A stretch of DNA of 57,076 bases from NCBI GenBank assembly GCA_947631035.1, contig CANRJW010000004.1, positions 1 to 57,076 of the forward strand. The letters are read 5' to 3'. Shown one piece after another: positions 8,458-16,656 of the stretch. A model generated the notes under the pieces. It was not told the DNA's origin. It saw only the letters and a list, made by a program, of their open reading frames with translations, and ran no database searches. Within the stretch, counting starts at the first letter, position 1. Each line of letters opens with the position of its first letter. The DNA is from an uncultured Bacilli bacterium. Its GTDB lineage: Bacteria; Bacillota_I; Bacilli_A; RF39; UBA660. The translations under genes and the position numbers were made by a program.

Positions 8458-9198
8458 TTAAGGAATAGGAACATTTAATATATTACTTTTTGCTTCAAGA
8501 CTTCCGCCGTAATATTCGGGGACAATTCCTTGAATTATTTTGGAAGCAACTAGGATACTGTAAGAATGGTGAATGGCTTTTTCAATTGACGGAACGATAA
8601 ATTGATTTGTAATTTCACAATCAATATAGATAGAGATTAAAACATTATTGATACCGTACTCTTCTAATTTTAAACGAACACTACTACTTACATAATTCAT
8701 ATATGTTACACTCACGGGGATTCTTGGTCCTAAATTGCTTAAGTAAATACTATCGGAGGCGACTCCCATGGGAATTGTTAAAATAATTTTATCTAGTTTT
8801 GAAGAGATATCTTCGTTGTAGAAACTTAAAACATTTTTTCGGATATTTTCGTCTTCAACACTTTTTTGTAAGTATTCTGTAATCAAAGATAATCCTTTAT
8901 AGACCGTTTCCATGTCAAAATCGACGCTGATAATTTCGTCTTTTGTATTTTTGGTTAACAAAATGGCATTTTCAAGGTCAATTTTAGGATATATGTCTTT
9001 TACTTTAAAATTGGTTAAAATCGTTTCATTCAGTTTATTAATACTTGCTTCTGCTACATTTAAGAGTTTGGGGGTTACTTTTTGATTAAATTTAATAAAA
9101 AAGTATATACAAAAAAAGGCGATAGTTAAAAGAATCAAAAAAAGTATTTGATAGGTTTTTATAGAAAATTTATATAGTAGGTGTTTTTTTGTTTTCAT
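8458..9198 (-). CDS. yunB: YunB-like sporulation protein
   Basis: A 246-residue membrane-anchored protein: one N-terminal transmembrane segment (ILFLILLTIAFFCIYFFI), then an extracytoplasmic domain. The body follows YunB: KLLNVAEASINKLNETI, ISVDFDMETVYKGLS, then IPMGVASDSIYLSNLGPRIPV and the late VEYGINN-type stretch (LEEYGINNVLISIYIDCEI). In Bacillus YunB is under mother-cell sporulation control and its biochemical role is unknown. Its presence, with YutH-like and YutD genes, hints that this lineage sporulates or descends from spore formers. Confidence 0.75.
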   Translation of the reverse strand: MKTKKHLLYKFSIKTYQILFLILLTIAFFCIYFFIKFNQKVTPKLLNVAEASINKLNETILTNFKVKDIYPKIDLENAILLTKNTKDEIISVDFDMETVYKGLSLITEYLQKSVEDENIRKNVLSFYNEDISSKLDKIILTIPMGVASDSIYLSNLGPRIPVSVTYMNYVSSSVRLKLEEYGINNVLISIYIDCEITNQFIVPSIEKAIHHSYSILVASKIIQGIVPEYYGGSLEAKSNILNVPIP

Positions 9199-9265
9199 AC
9201 TACATTATATATGACCAAAAAGATTTTTATTTAAAGAAACTGCAATAAAGGATGGTTTAATTTAT

Positions 9266-11378
9266 TTATTGTGGAGATAGGACAATGCGGAAAGTAATGT
9301 AATCATAATTTGCGTGTCCACTGTTCGGTCCCATACCAAAAACTCCATCACCAGCCCCATCGTTAACAGAACCACCACGTTGGATAACAACACTACTCAA
9401 CCAACTAAGACTTTTATACCAAGAACTAATCTCTCGTCCATCGTTCGTAAAAGATGTACTTGACTTAGCAAATGGTCCCATTTCACCAATTGCATCTCCT
9501 AAAATACGAAAAGTATAATCAAATACATGTTCATTATAAATATGTTTTGATTCTATATTATATATATCTATATATTGCGTGCTTGGCTTAGTGTCATTAG
9601 TAAATCCGGTACTCGTACTAAGTATAAATGTTTCCGGTAAGGACATTGTTGAATCCCATGCACCACCACTCATATCATAGATACCACTATAATTTCCTGT
9701 GGTACTTGCATTAACACTTGATGGATTTGTGTAATTATAAATATTATTACCATTTTGTCCTAATGTTACTGCCTCAGTATCTTTATATAAACCTGTACCT
9801 AAATCAGGAGCATTTACCGCTACATATCCTGTTGCATAGTCTTTATGATTATTTAATCGTACGTTTTCACATTTTACTTGTCCATCTTCTTGATTACATC
9901 TTCCATAGATACTCTGTGTAAGATAAGCAACGGCTCCCCATTCTGTATTCTTCATCATATGACTGTCTAATTTTCTTTCATAGTTAAATGAAGTTTGATA
10001 CATATTTGCTAAATTTATTTTTCGCCATGAGTATACATTCGGTTTTATAATGACTTTTTCAGGCGCTTGTTGATTTTGTTCTGCCCCTGTTTTACTCCAA
10101 CTTTCTGTATTAGTTAAAGAATTATCGGTATTTTGATTATATCCAGTTTCAAACTTGCCTACCCACAAACCTGTTGCTCCTTCAAAAGCTAAGAATGCTG
10201 GATGGGTCATCCACTTACCAACAGCACATTTTCCATCTTTTCCACTTTCTTTTGGACTTTCACATTCACTTTCTCCATTTGTTGTTCCTTCATTTGTTGT
10301 ATCAGTATTCCCAAAGATTATCTCTATTGAAGTATTTGGACCTTTAGCAGGTAGTTCTTCTCCTTCTCCTAATAATTTATCATATTTTCCCATATCAAAT
10401 ATCTTATATTTATATTTCGGTATCCATACAAAATAACTTTCAATTTGTTCTTCTGGTATTTCTGCTCCTACTTCTGGTTCTGTTGTTCCCTCTGTTAGTA
10501 TAACAGCATTCGCCCATCTCTTCTCTTCATAGTTATACCATTCATGGGCTAAGTTTGCTCTTGTTACTTTTCCTTCATTATCTATTATCACTGGTATGAG
10601 TTTATCACTTATTGTAGGTTCTTCTGCTAGTGTAGATAACATGGCTACTTCTTCATTACCATCTTGATTCCCCAATACTGGGTCTGCTCCATGTAATTTT
10701 GGCTCATTATAAACCGCTAATTCATTTAGACTTCCATCTACTACTATTTTACTTATAAAACTTTTATTCATTGATTCTTCAGTAGCAGTAACACTTTCGT
10801 CCATCCATAGTTTTATTGTATAGGTTTTTGTATCATTTCCGTTTAATGTTCCCTTTATGAGTTCTCTTGCTTCTTTTGAAGTATAATCTTTTCCATCATA
10901 AGTTATTTTTCCTATCGGATAATTTGATAGTAATTCTTTTTGTCCTCCATTAAATTCTACGGCTATATACTTACTATTTAATAAATCTTCTTCTTGTCCA
11001 TCGGTTTGCATTAACTTCTCTAGTTTTACGGTATAATCCACTATTGTTTGACAAGTATTGGTTATTGTAAATGTATATGGTGTTAATTCTTCTGCTTGTT
11101 TGTCTGTTAAAGGATATGCATTTTGTAATTTTATATTATCTTGTTCCTTTTCTAGTGCTACTTTAATACAACTACTTTGTACTTCATTAATTCCTGTTTG
11201 ACTTGCTGTTGATGTCCACCATGCATAACTTGTTCCTACTAATATTAACAATCCTGCTATCATTCCTACTAGCAGTATCTTTATTCGTCGTTTGGGTTCC
11301 TTTATATTATTATTTAATATACCCCCCCCCCAGACGACTATTTTCACTGGTTGGGAGGTTCTTTTTGAAACTATTCAT
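9266..11378 (-). CDS. Phase-variable surface protein A: SipW/TasA-type N-terminus, FGE/C-type-lectin-like C-terminus (OFF, G10)
   Basis: From ATG 11378 (RBS GGAGG) the leader MNSFKKNLPTSENSRL runs into ten G (11322-11331, C on the plus strand). With ten G the frame stops at TAA three codons later; with nine or twelve it joins the 690-residue downstream frame. That frame has a transmembrane signal (LLVGMIAGLLILVGTSYAWW) like TasA/camelysin precursors, a TasA-like domain (NAYPLTDKQAEELTPYTFTI), a linker with TISDKLIPVIID and ESYFVWIPKYKYK, and an FGE/C-type-lectin-like domain (MMKNTEWGAVAYLTQSIYG, YSGIYDMSGGAWD, a terminal RGG...FRIVLSPQ). The protein is probably exported and anchored. The GTG at 11347 opens the downstream frame but lacks an RBS. 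Confidence 0.75.
11322..11331 (-). repeat. In-frame G10 tract of surface protein A
   Basis: Ten consecutive C on the plus strand, in an AT-rich genome, directly after leader codon CTG. Loss of one or gain of two units restores the frame. Confidence 0.9.
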
Positions 11379-11405
11379 TTCTCTTCTCCTCCATATCTTA
11401 ATTAA

Positions 11406-11435
11406 AGTATAGCACAAATTTACTCCTTTGTTCAA
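11406..11435 (-). promoter_or_regulatory. Promoter of surface gene A
   Basis: Minus-strand TTGAAC (11430-11435) and TATACT (11406-11411) are 18 bp apart, followed by TTAAGATATGGAGGAG leading to the start codon. Confidence 0.65.
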
Positions 11436-11482
11436 CCAACTTTTTCTTTACTTTTCTCTATCTATTATATTATAATCATTTT

Positions 11483-11553
11483 AAGCGAGTTACTAAGTAT
11501 AGTGCTTGCCATATTGGTTAGCACCATTCCTTTCGGAGATGGTGTTTTTTTAA
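11483..11553 (+). ncRNA. Candidate short RNA opposite the small hydrophobic peptide gene
   Basis: A TATAAT box at 11471-11476 (weak -35 TTTACT at 11447-11452) is followed about 70 bp later by a plus-strand terminator (CACCATT ... GATGGTG then seven T, ending 11553). The RNA would run against the transcript of the peptide gene at 11604-11672 and could be its antitoxin. Direct complementarity to the peptide's ribosome site is not evident, so this is tentative. Confidence 0.35.
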
Positions 11554-11603
11554 ATTCAATGAACCTTATCAACCTCACCCCCTTGAAGAGAACTGCTTGT
11601 GGC

Positions 11604-11672
11604 TTAGTCGAATAGTATCAATAGAACTATTATCACTAATAAAGCAACTATTAAAAAGTCACGTTTATCCAT
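11604..11672 (-). CDS. 22-residue hydrophobic peptide, possible type I toxin
   Basis: ATG at 11672 with GAGGTGG eight bases upstream. The peptide starts MDKRDF, continues as a single hydrophobic helix (LIVALLVIIVLLILF) and ends in Asp. A short charged head plus one membrane helix is the layout of Fst/Ldr/BsrG-type toxins of type I systems. A minus-strand promoter may lie at about 11735-11765 (TTGCAA, 17 bp, TAAAGT). A second short frame with a strong GGGGGTGAGG site and TTG start follows at 11572-11465; its reality is uncertain. The locus sits between two surface genes, like the peptide at 49253. Confidence 0.5.
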   Translation of the reverse strand: MDKRDFLIVALLVIIVLLILFD

Positions 11673-11890
11673 TGTGACCACCTCAATCCTTTTTAAAATT
11701 TTGGTGGCAAACAACATCACTTCGTAAATCGCAAGAACACTTTATCAAACCAAAAATAGATTTGCAAATTCCTAATTTAGCAAATCTATAGCACAATTAA
11801 GCAAATTCTCTAGAGAATTTAACAAATTTCCCTAGCGAATTTGACCCTTTTTGGCAAAATTGGTATTTTTTTTTAAATTTTACTTTTTTA

Positions 11891-12064
11891 TTATTTATTT
11901 AGATTATAACCACAAGTATTGATTATTTTTAAATATATTTTTAAAGTAATTTTATTAACTCCTACTTCATATCTGGAGTATTGTTGTTGGGCTACTCCTA
12001 TTTTCTTCGATAAATCTTTTTGAGATAATCCACAAGATTTTCTTATCTCTTTTAAGTTTTACAT
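11891..12064 (-). pseudogene. Broken Cro/C1-type HTH gene after surface gene B
   Basis: Reading from ATG 12064, codon two is TAA; the rest of the frame encodes a complete HTH: NLKEIRKSCGLSQKDLSKK, then GVAQQQYSRYEVGVNKITL, then CGYNLNK. It is a close paralogue of the intact HTH at 55221-55403, where codon two is AAA. One substitution therefore removed the start region, and no alternative start precedes the helix-turn-helix. It lies 3 bp after the stop of the surface gene, the same arrangement as at 55.4 kb. Confidence 0.75.
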
Positions 12065-12067
12065 AGG

Positions 12068-13820
12068 TTATTTTACAGCAAGAGTGATGCGAAAAGAAGC
12101 GCTTTCACCATTTTGACCTCTTCCAAAAGCAAACACTCCAGCAAGATGCCCTGCAGATTCAAACGAACCACGATAAAAAAAGTAATAACCACTATAAATA
12201 AAATTAGCTACTTCACCATGCATTGAACTTTTATATTGAGGAGCACTACTAAAAAGAATAAAGGGTCCTGCTTCACCAGTCGCATCCCCAAGAATTCTTC
12301 GATTCCAAAGCTGACTATTATTAATATCGACATATATATCAAAATAACGACTATCAGTTAATGTTTGAACATTGGAATTGTAATAAGTCTCAGTTATTCC
12401 CATTACCATTTCCCAATTTCCGCCACTCATATCATAGATTCCACTATAATTTCCGGTTGTACTTGCATTAGTAGATAATGGATTCATATAATTATAACTA
12501 ATAGAACTATCAGTAGATTTTGCTGTAGGTCCAAAAGTATTAGTTGAATTGCTTGTTCCTGTATAATCACTAGTTGGTTCTTTTACAGAAGCAAATCCGG
12601 TTATGTAATTACTATTATTATTAATCCTTACCTTTTCGCAAGAAATAACACCTTCTACTTTATTACATCTTCCATAAAGGCTTTGAGTTAGATAAGCAAC
12701 TGCTCCCCATTCCGTATTCTTCATTAAATGACTTTGTAAATCTGGTTTGTAATTTTTGGAATTATTATATGCTGTTAATATTGCAGACATTATCCACATA
12801 TTTTGATTCGGTTTGATTTGAATTTTTGAGTTTGCTTGACTAGCATTGAACTTGCCTACCCAGAATCCTGTAATTCCTTCAAATGCTAAGAATGCGGGAT
12901 GCGTCATATAATCTCCTACTTTACAATGTCCACTTTCTCCACTTGCTCCTTGTACTCCATTTGGAAGCATTGGTGTTCTACATTCCCCTTCTATGTCTTC
13001 GGTATTTACTACTCCAAATTTTATATTTATCGCTTTATTTTGTTTTTTTGTATCTAGACTTGTTGTTGCCACAATATATTTTCCCATATTTTCGTCAAAG
13101 AGTTGATAACTAAACTTGGGTATCCACACAAAATAACTTTCGATATCTTCTTCTGGTATTATTCCATCTTCATGTTCTTTGTTTTGGGCTTCTTCTGTTA
13201 AGATTACTGCATTCGCCCATTGTTTTGCATCATAATCATACCAACTTTTATCTTGATTTTCAGCATCTACTTTCGTTACGACTCCCTTGTCTCCTATCTT
13301 TACAGGTATCATTCCAGCTCCTAAGACTGGCTCTGCTCCATTTAATCCACTTGTAGTATCTATTGTTTTAAATGCTACTGTACATTTTACTTTCTTTGCT
13401 GTTCCTTTATTTTCTATATTCTCTAAACTCCAACTTCCATTATTCCAATCTGCTGTTACGTTATCTTCACATTCTACTTTTTCTACTATGTAACCTTCAC
13501 TTTTATTTGGAAAGTTTTTATCAGTTTGAGTTTGTCCATCTATAGTAAAAGCCAAGTTTATATCTTTTGTACTAAAATCTGGTACTGTTCCTTTTAGTAC
13601 ATCAAAAGAAGCTTTTTCTTCATACATAGCAAAACTTCGGTATAAACTTATACCTCCGATTATCATTACTATTGCAATTATGCTTCCAATTATAATTTGT
13701 TTTTGTTTCTTATTTTTGTTAAACCGCTTTAAGTCCTCTGGTTTTCTATTATTACCTAATATACCCCCCCCCCAGACGACTATTTGTCTCGGTTGGGAGG
13801 TTCTTTTTGAAACTATTCAT
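12068..13820 (-). CDS. Phase-variable surface protein B: MYEEK-type N-terminus, FGE/C-type-lectin-like C-terminus (OFF, G10)
   Basis: ATG 13820 follows GGAGGAG. The leader MNSFKKNLPTETNSRL enters ten G (13764-13773) and the frame then stops at TAA. With nine G it continues through KPEDLKRFNKNKKQK, a membrane segment (IIIGSIIAIVMIIGGISLY) and RSFAMYEEKASFDVLKG, an N-terminal region shared with four other genes here. A short beta domain with a CEDN...CTV cysteine pair follows. Then come the linker ESYFVWIPKFSYQ and the FGE-like domain (LMKNTEWGAVAYLTQSLYG, YSGIYDMSGGNWE, ILGDATGEAGPF, a terminal RGS...FRITLAVK). Export with one anchor is inferred. Confidence 0.75.
13764..13773 (-). repeat. In-frame G10 tract of surface protein B
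   Basis: Ten C on the plus strand after leader codon CTG; nine or twelve units would restore the downstream frame. Confidence 0.9.
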
Positions 13821-13848
13821 TTCTCTTTCTCCTCCATATCTTAATCTA

Positions 13849-13877
13849 ATTTTACACTCTTTTTGAAGTTTTGACAA
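13849..13877 (-). promoter_or_regulatory. Promoter of surface gene B
   Basis: Minus-strand TTGTCA (13872-13877), 17-bp spacer, TAAAAT (13849-13854), then TTAAGATATGGAGGAG and the start. Confidence 0.7.
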
Positions 13878-13904
13878 GACATGAAAAAAAGAAGATTGCT
13901 CTTC

Positions 13905-14846
13905 TTAAAACCAATTTAAATGAAAGAATTCATTTGCAAAGAATAATATTCCTGCAATTAAGGCTATTGTAATAATAATTAAAACAACTTTAATTAAAAT
14001 TTTATTTGTTTCTACATTTTCTTTTAAATCATTGAAATCGTCAAAATCACTCTTTGAAAAAGAAATAGAATTTGTATAGAAAGTTTTATCCATATCCTTT
14101 TTTTCTTCTTCTACTTTTGGTTCTTCTTTTTCGTTTTCTTTTGGTTTCTTTTCAATTTCTTGTTCTTTTTCTTCGGCTTCTTTTTTATTAATTTCTTCTT
14201 TGATACCATCTAATACTACTGTATTTTCGCTACCTTTTAAATCTGTTAAAATATCTAAAGGATTCATTTCTCTTGTTAGTTCTTGTTCGGTAATGGTATT
14301 AATTAAACTTAATAAATCTTCTTTATTGCTTGTAACTTTCGATTCTTCTTTATTGCTTGTAACTTTCGATTCTTCTTCGTCTTCTTCCTTTTTTTCTTCA
14401 AGTTTTAATCCTTTTAAAATATCATATTGAGTATCACGAACTTTTTTTAATCTTTCTTTTTCATAATCGACATTTTTTTCTTTTTTCGCTTTGGCAATAA
14501 TAGCATTAATATTATATTCTTTTGTTTCTTCTTTCTCTTCTTTTTGTTCTTCTGCAACAGGTTCTTCTTCCTCTTTTTTAATCATAACACGTGATTTACG
14601 AGGTTCTTCACGATAATTTTTTTCTAATATTTCTTTTATCTTTTCTATATCAATATTTTTATTATTATCTCCAATGACATGGGCATTGCTAGTTAAATTA
14701 ATATCTCCATATTCTTCATGATTGATTTCTTGGTACAATTCCTCGTTTTTTCTAGAGCGTGAACCAAAAGAAGGGGTTTCATATTCCTTCTTATTTTCGT
14801 CATTTTCTATATCATTAAAACTATATTTATCCATTCTAGAACTCAT
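13905..14846 (-). CDS. Unknown tail-anchored, highly charged protein
   Basis: No family recognised. About 313 residues, dominated by Glu and Lys, with long predicted coiled or disordered stretches, and a single C-terminal membrane segment (ILIKVVLIIITIALIAGILFF) followed by six to eight residues. The bulk would be cytoplasmic. A 27-bp tandem duplication (about 14318-14371) gives two copies of ESKVTSNKE. Start placed at ATG 14846 behind AGGTGAG; the GTG at 14855 overlaps that site. Confidence 0.6.
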   Translation of the reverse strand: MSSRMDKYSFNDIENDENKKEYETPSFGSRSRKNEELYQEINHEEYGDINLTSNAHVIGDNNKNIDIEKIKEILEKNYREEPRKSRVMIKKEEEEPVAEEQKEEKEETKEYNINAIIAKAKKEKNVDYEKERLKKVRDTQYDILKGLKLEEKKEEDEEESKVTSNKEESKVTSNKEDLLSLINTITEQELTREMNPLDILTDLKGSENTVVLDGIKEEINKKEAEEKEQEIEKKPKENEKEEPKVEEEKKDMDKTFYTNSISFSKSDFDDFNDLKENVETNKILIKVVLIIITIALIAGILFFANEFFHLNWF

Positions 14847-14958
14847 GATACTCACCTACTATCAAATCCATCATATCATAAAATTGACATTTTTAAAATA
14901 CCATAGTTGATTTTTCCAAGTTCTATTCGTATAATTAAAACTATAGGAGATGAAAAAA

Positions 14959-15246
14959 TTGAAAAAATTAAACGTAGACCACGGAAAATGTATTGGTTGT
15001 GGAGCATGTGTTGCTATCGACCCAGAACATTTTGAATTTAATGACGAAGGAAAATCAAGTGTAATTTCTAATGAAAATATTGAAACTGAAAATGTCCAAA
15101 ATGCTATTGAATCTTGTCCAACTGGGGCTATTTCTATAGAAGATGGTACAGAGGATTCTTGCGATTGTGATGCTTGTGAAGAAGATTCCTGTGATTGCTC
15201 TAAATGTGAAGGATGTTCTGAATGTGAAGAAGACACTGAAAACTAG
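14959..15246 (+). CDS. 4Fe-4S ferredoxin with extra cysteine-rich tail
   Basis: An electron-transfer ferredoxin. HGKCIGCGACVAIDPEHF gives the CxxCxxC ligands and ESCPTGAI the fourth Cys with the usual following Pro, as in single-cluster Bacillus-type ferredoxins. Unusually, the last 30 residues add eight more cysteines in CDCDAC, CDCSKC and CEGCSEC, separated by Glu/Asp, suggesting extra metal binding. Start: AGGAG at 14945-14949 directly abuts ATG 14950 but is nine bases from TTG 14959, so TTG is more likely (adding or removing three residues). A terminator overlaps its end. Confidence 0.85.
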   Translation: MKKLNVDHGKCIGCGACVAIDPEHFEFNDEGKSSVISNENIETENVQNAIESCPTGAISIEDGTEDSCDCDACEEDSCDCSKCEGCSECEEDTEN

Positions 15247-15257
15247 TGTCTTTTTAT
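15231..15257 (+). terminator. Terminator of the ferredoxin gene
   Basis: AGACACT (15231-15237) pairs with AGTGTCT (15245-15251), followed by T5. It overlaps the ferredoxin C-terminal codons. Confidence 0.75.
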
Positions 15258-15961
15258 TTTAAACTATAAAGTTTTTTTACTTCTTTTAAGGAAAGTTCTC
15301 GGTATTCTCCTGATTTTAAATTTCCAAGAGACAAAAAAGCATAACTTTCTCGTTTTAGTTTTTGCACGTCATGTCCTAAACTTGCAAATATTTTTTTAAC
15401 AATATGGTTTCTTCCCTCAACAATACTAATTTCAACAATAGTGCTATTTTCTTCTTTTTTTCTTACTTTTAAATGGGTGGGAATGACTTTTCTATCTTCA
15501 ATGGTAATTCCTTTTTTTAATTGATAAAATTCACTAGGAGTCAAAATGCCTTCTATTTTAGCAATATAGGTTTTTTCGACTTCATTTTTGGGATGCATTA
15601 AAAGATTGGCAAGTTTTCCATCATTTGTTAATAAGAGTAATCCAGTTGTATCGTAATCAAGGCGTCCTATTGGGTAAATTCTTTCTTCGGTATCAATTAA
15701 AGAAACAACGGTTTTTCTATTTTTATCGTCAAAGACAGTGCTAATGACTCCACGAGGTTTATTGAGTAAATAGTAGACTTTCTTTTCTTTTTTTTCTAAA
15801 GGTACATCGTCAATGAAAATGGTATCGTTTTCTGTTACTTTGGTGCCAAGAGTGCAAATCACTTCTCCGTTTACTTTTACTCGACCTTTTAATATTAATT
15901 CTTCGGCTTTTCTTCGAGATGTAACTCCACTATTTGCTATTATTTTTTGTAATCTTTCCAT
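15254..15961 (-). CDS. rluB: RsuA/RluB-family pseudouridine synthase
   Basis: Isomerises a uridine in rRNA to pseudouridine. The N-terminal S4 RNA-binding domain (MERLQKIIANSGVTSRRKAEELI) is followed by the catalytic domain with LNKPRGVIST and GRLDYDTTGLLLLTND, in which the first Asp is the catalytic residue of the family. Length about 235 residues. GGAGG before ATG 15961 defines the start; the upstream in-frame GTG at 15982 would include the ribosome site. It overlaps the 3' end of the second pseudouridine synthase by 32 bp, implying an operon. The choice of RluB rather than another RsuA-group member is by similarity only. Confidence 0.88.
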   Translation of the reverse strand: MERLQKIIANSGVTSRRKAEELILKGRVKVNGEVICTLGTKVTENDTIFIDDVPLEKKEKKVYYLLNKPRGVISTVFDDKNRKTVVSLIDTEERIYPIGRLDYDTTGLLLLTNDGKLANLLMHPKNEVEKTYIAKIEGILTPSEFYQLKKGITIEDRKVIPTHLKVRKKEENSTIVEISIVEGRNHIVKKIFASLGHDVQKLKRESYAFLSLGNLKSGEYRELSLKEVKKLYSLK

Positions 15962-16631
15962 ACATTTCCTCCAAACTTTCACATTCTTGTCGAAACATTT
16001 TTTTAAATTCTAATGGAACCCAACTTACCCATGCATATTCTTTTTCTTTTAATTGTACTTTTAAATAGATGGCATGCAACCCAAGGCGCCCAAGGGGATT
16101 TTTTAAAGATTGGTATTTTTTATCTCCAATAATGGGATGGCCAATGTCACTTAATTGTACTCGTATTTGATTTTTTCTGCCGGTTAAAATATTTATTTTA
16201 AGTAAGCTGTATTCTTTGTTATTTTTTAAAACTTCATATTGGGTTAGAGCAAGCACTCCTTTTTTTCCACTATGGACTAGATGGTTTTTATCTTCCCATA
16301 AATAGGATTTTAAGGTCCCATGTCCGTCTATTTTTCCTTCTACGATAGCTAGATATTCCCTTTTAGTTTCTTTGTTCCAATTTTCTTGTAGTTGTTTTTT
16401 TATTTTTTCATTTTTGGCAAATAAAACAATTCCCGATGTATCTTTATCCAGGCGATGCACAATAAAAATTTTATTTTTAGGATTTTGTTTTTTTACGTAC
16501 TCTCTTGCTTTATGATAAAGGGTATGCAGGGTATTTTTTTCGGTGGCAATCGTAAGTAAGCCACTTGGTTTATTGATGACAAGTAGTTCTTTATCTTCAT
16601 ACAAAATTTCTAATTTCTTTGTTTTTTTCAT
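15930..16631 (-). CDS. RluA-family pseudouridine synthase
   Basis: A 233-residue pseudouridine synthase of the RluA/RluD type. LEILYEDKELLVINKPSGLLTI is the family N-terminal motif, HRLDKDTSGIVLFAKN carries the catalytic Asp, and LTGRKNQIRVQLSDIGHPIIGDKKY is the conserved C-terminal block. It lacks an S4 domain, so it is a minimal member such as RluA/TruC-like enzymes; the RNA target cannot be told. It is co-transcribed with rluB downstream and lies 26 bp after the PLP enzyme gene. Confidence 0.88.
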   Translation of the reverse strand: MKKTKKLEILYEDKELLVINKPSGLLTIATEKNTLHTLYHKAREYVKKQNPKNKIFIVHRLDKDTSGIVLFAKNEKIKKQLQENWNKETKREYLAIVEGKIDGHGTLKSYLWEDKNHLVHSGKKGVLALTQYEVLKNNKEYSLLKINILTGRKNQIRVQLSDIGHPIIGDKKYQSLKNPLGRLGLHAIYLKVQLKEKEYAWVSWVPLEFKKMFRQECESLEEMYGKITKNNSK

Positions 16632-16656
16632 AGGGGAAACTCATTTCATTTTTTTA

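Noticed and set aside
9718..9921. Open frames on the plus strand opposite the surface genes (also around 10155, 28561, 29245, 56112 and others)
   Set aside because: They mirror the low-complexity, acidic and Thr-rich codons of real minus-strand genes, have no ribosome sites and show no protein-like pattern.
11347..11347. GTG as the natural start of surface protein A
   Set aside because: No ribosome site precedes it, and the conserved leader with a consensus site lies 31 bp upstream; the frame appears open only because of the G10 shift.
11765..11890. Palindrome AATTCTCTAGAGAATT and GCAAAT repeats as an origin or phage site
   Set aside because: Short, AT-rich and without dnaA boxes or integrase; could be part of the surface gene B or peptide locus regulation but unsupported.
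14871..15236. Ser/Gln/His-rich frame opposite the ferredoxin
   Set aside because: It is the antisense of the Cys/Glu-rich tail; the ferredoxin frame has clear cluster motifs.
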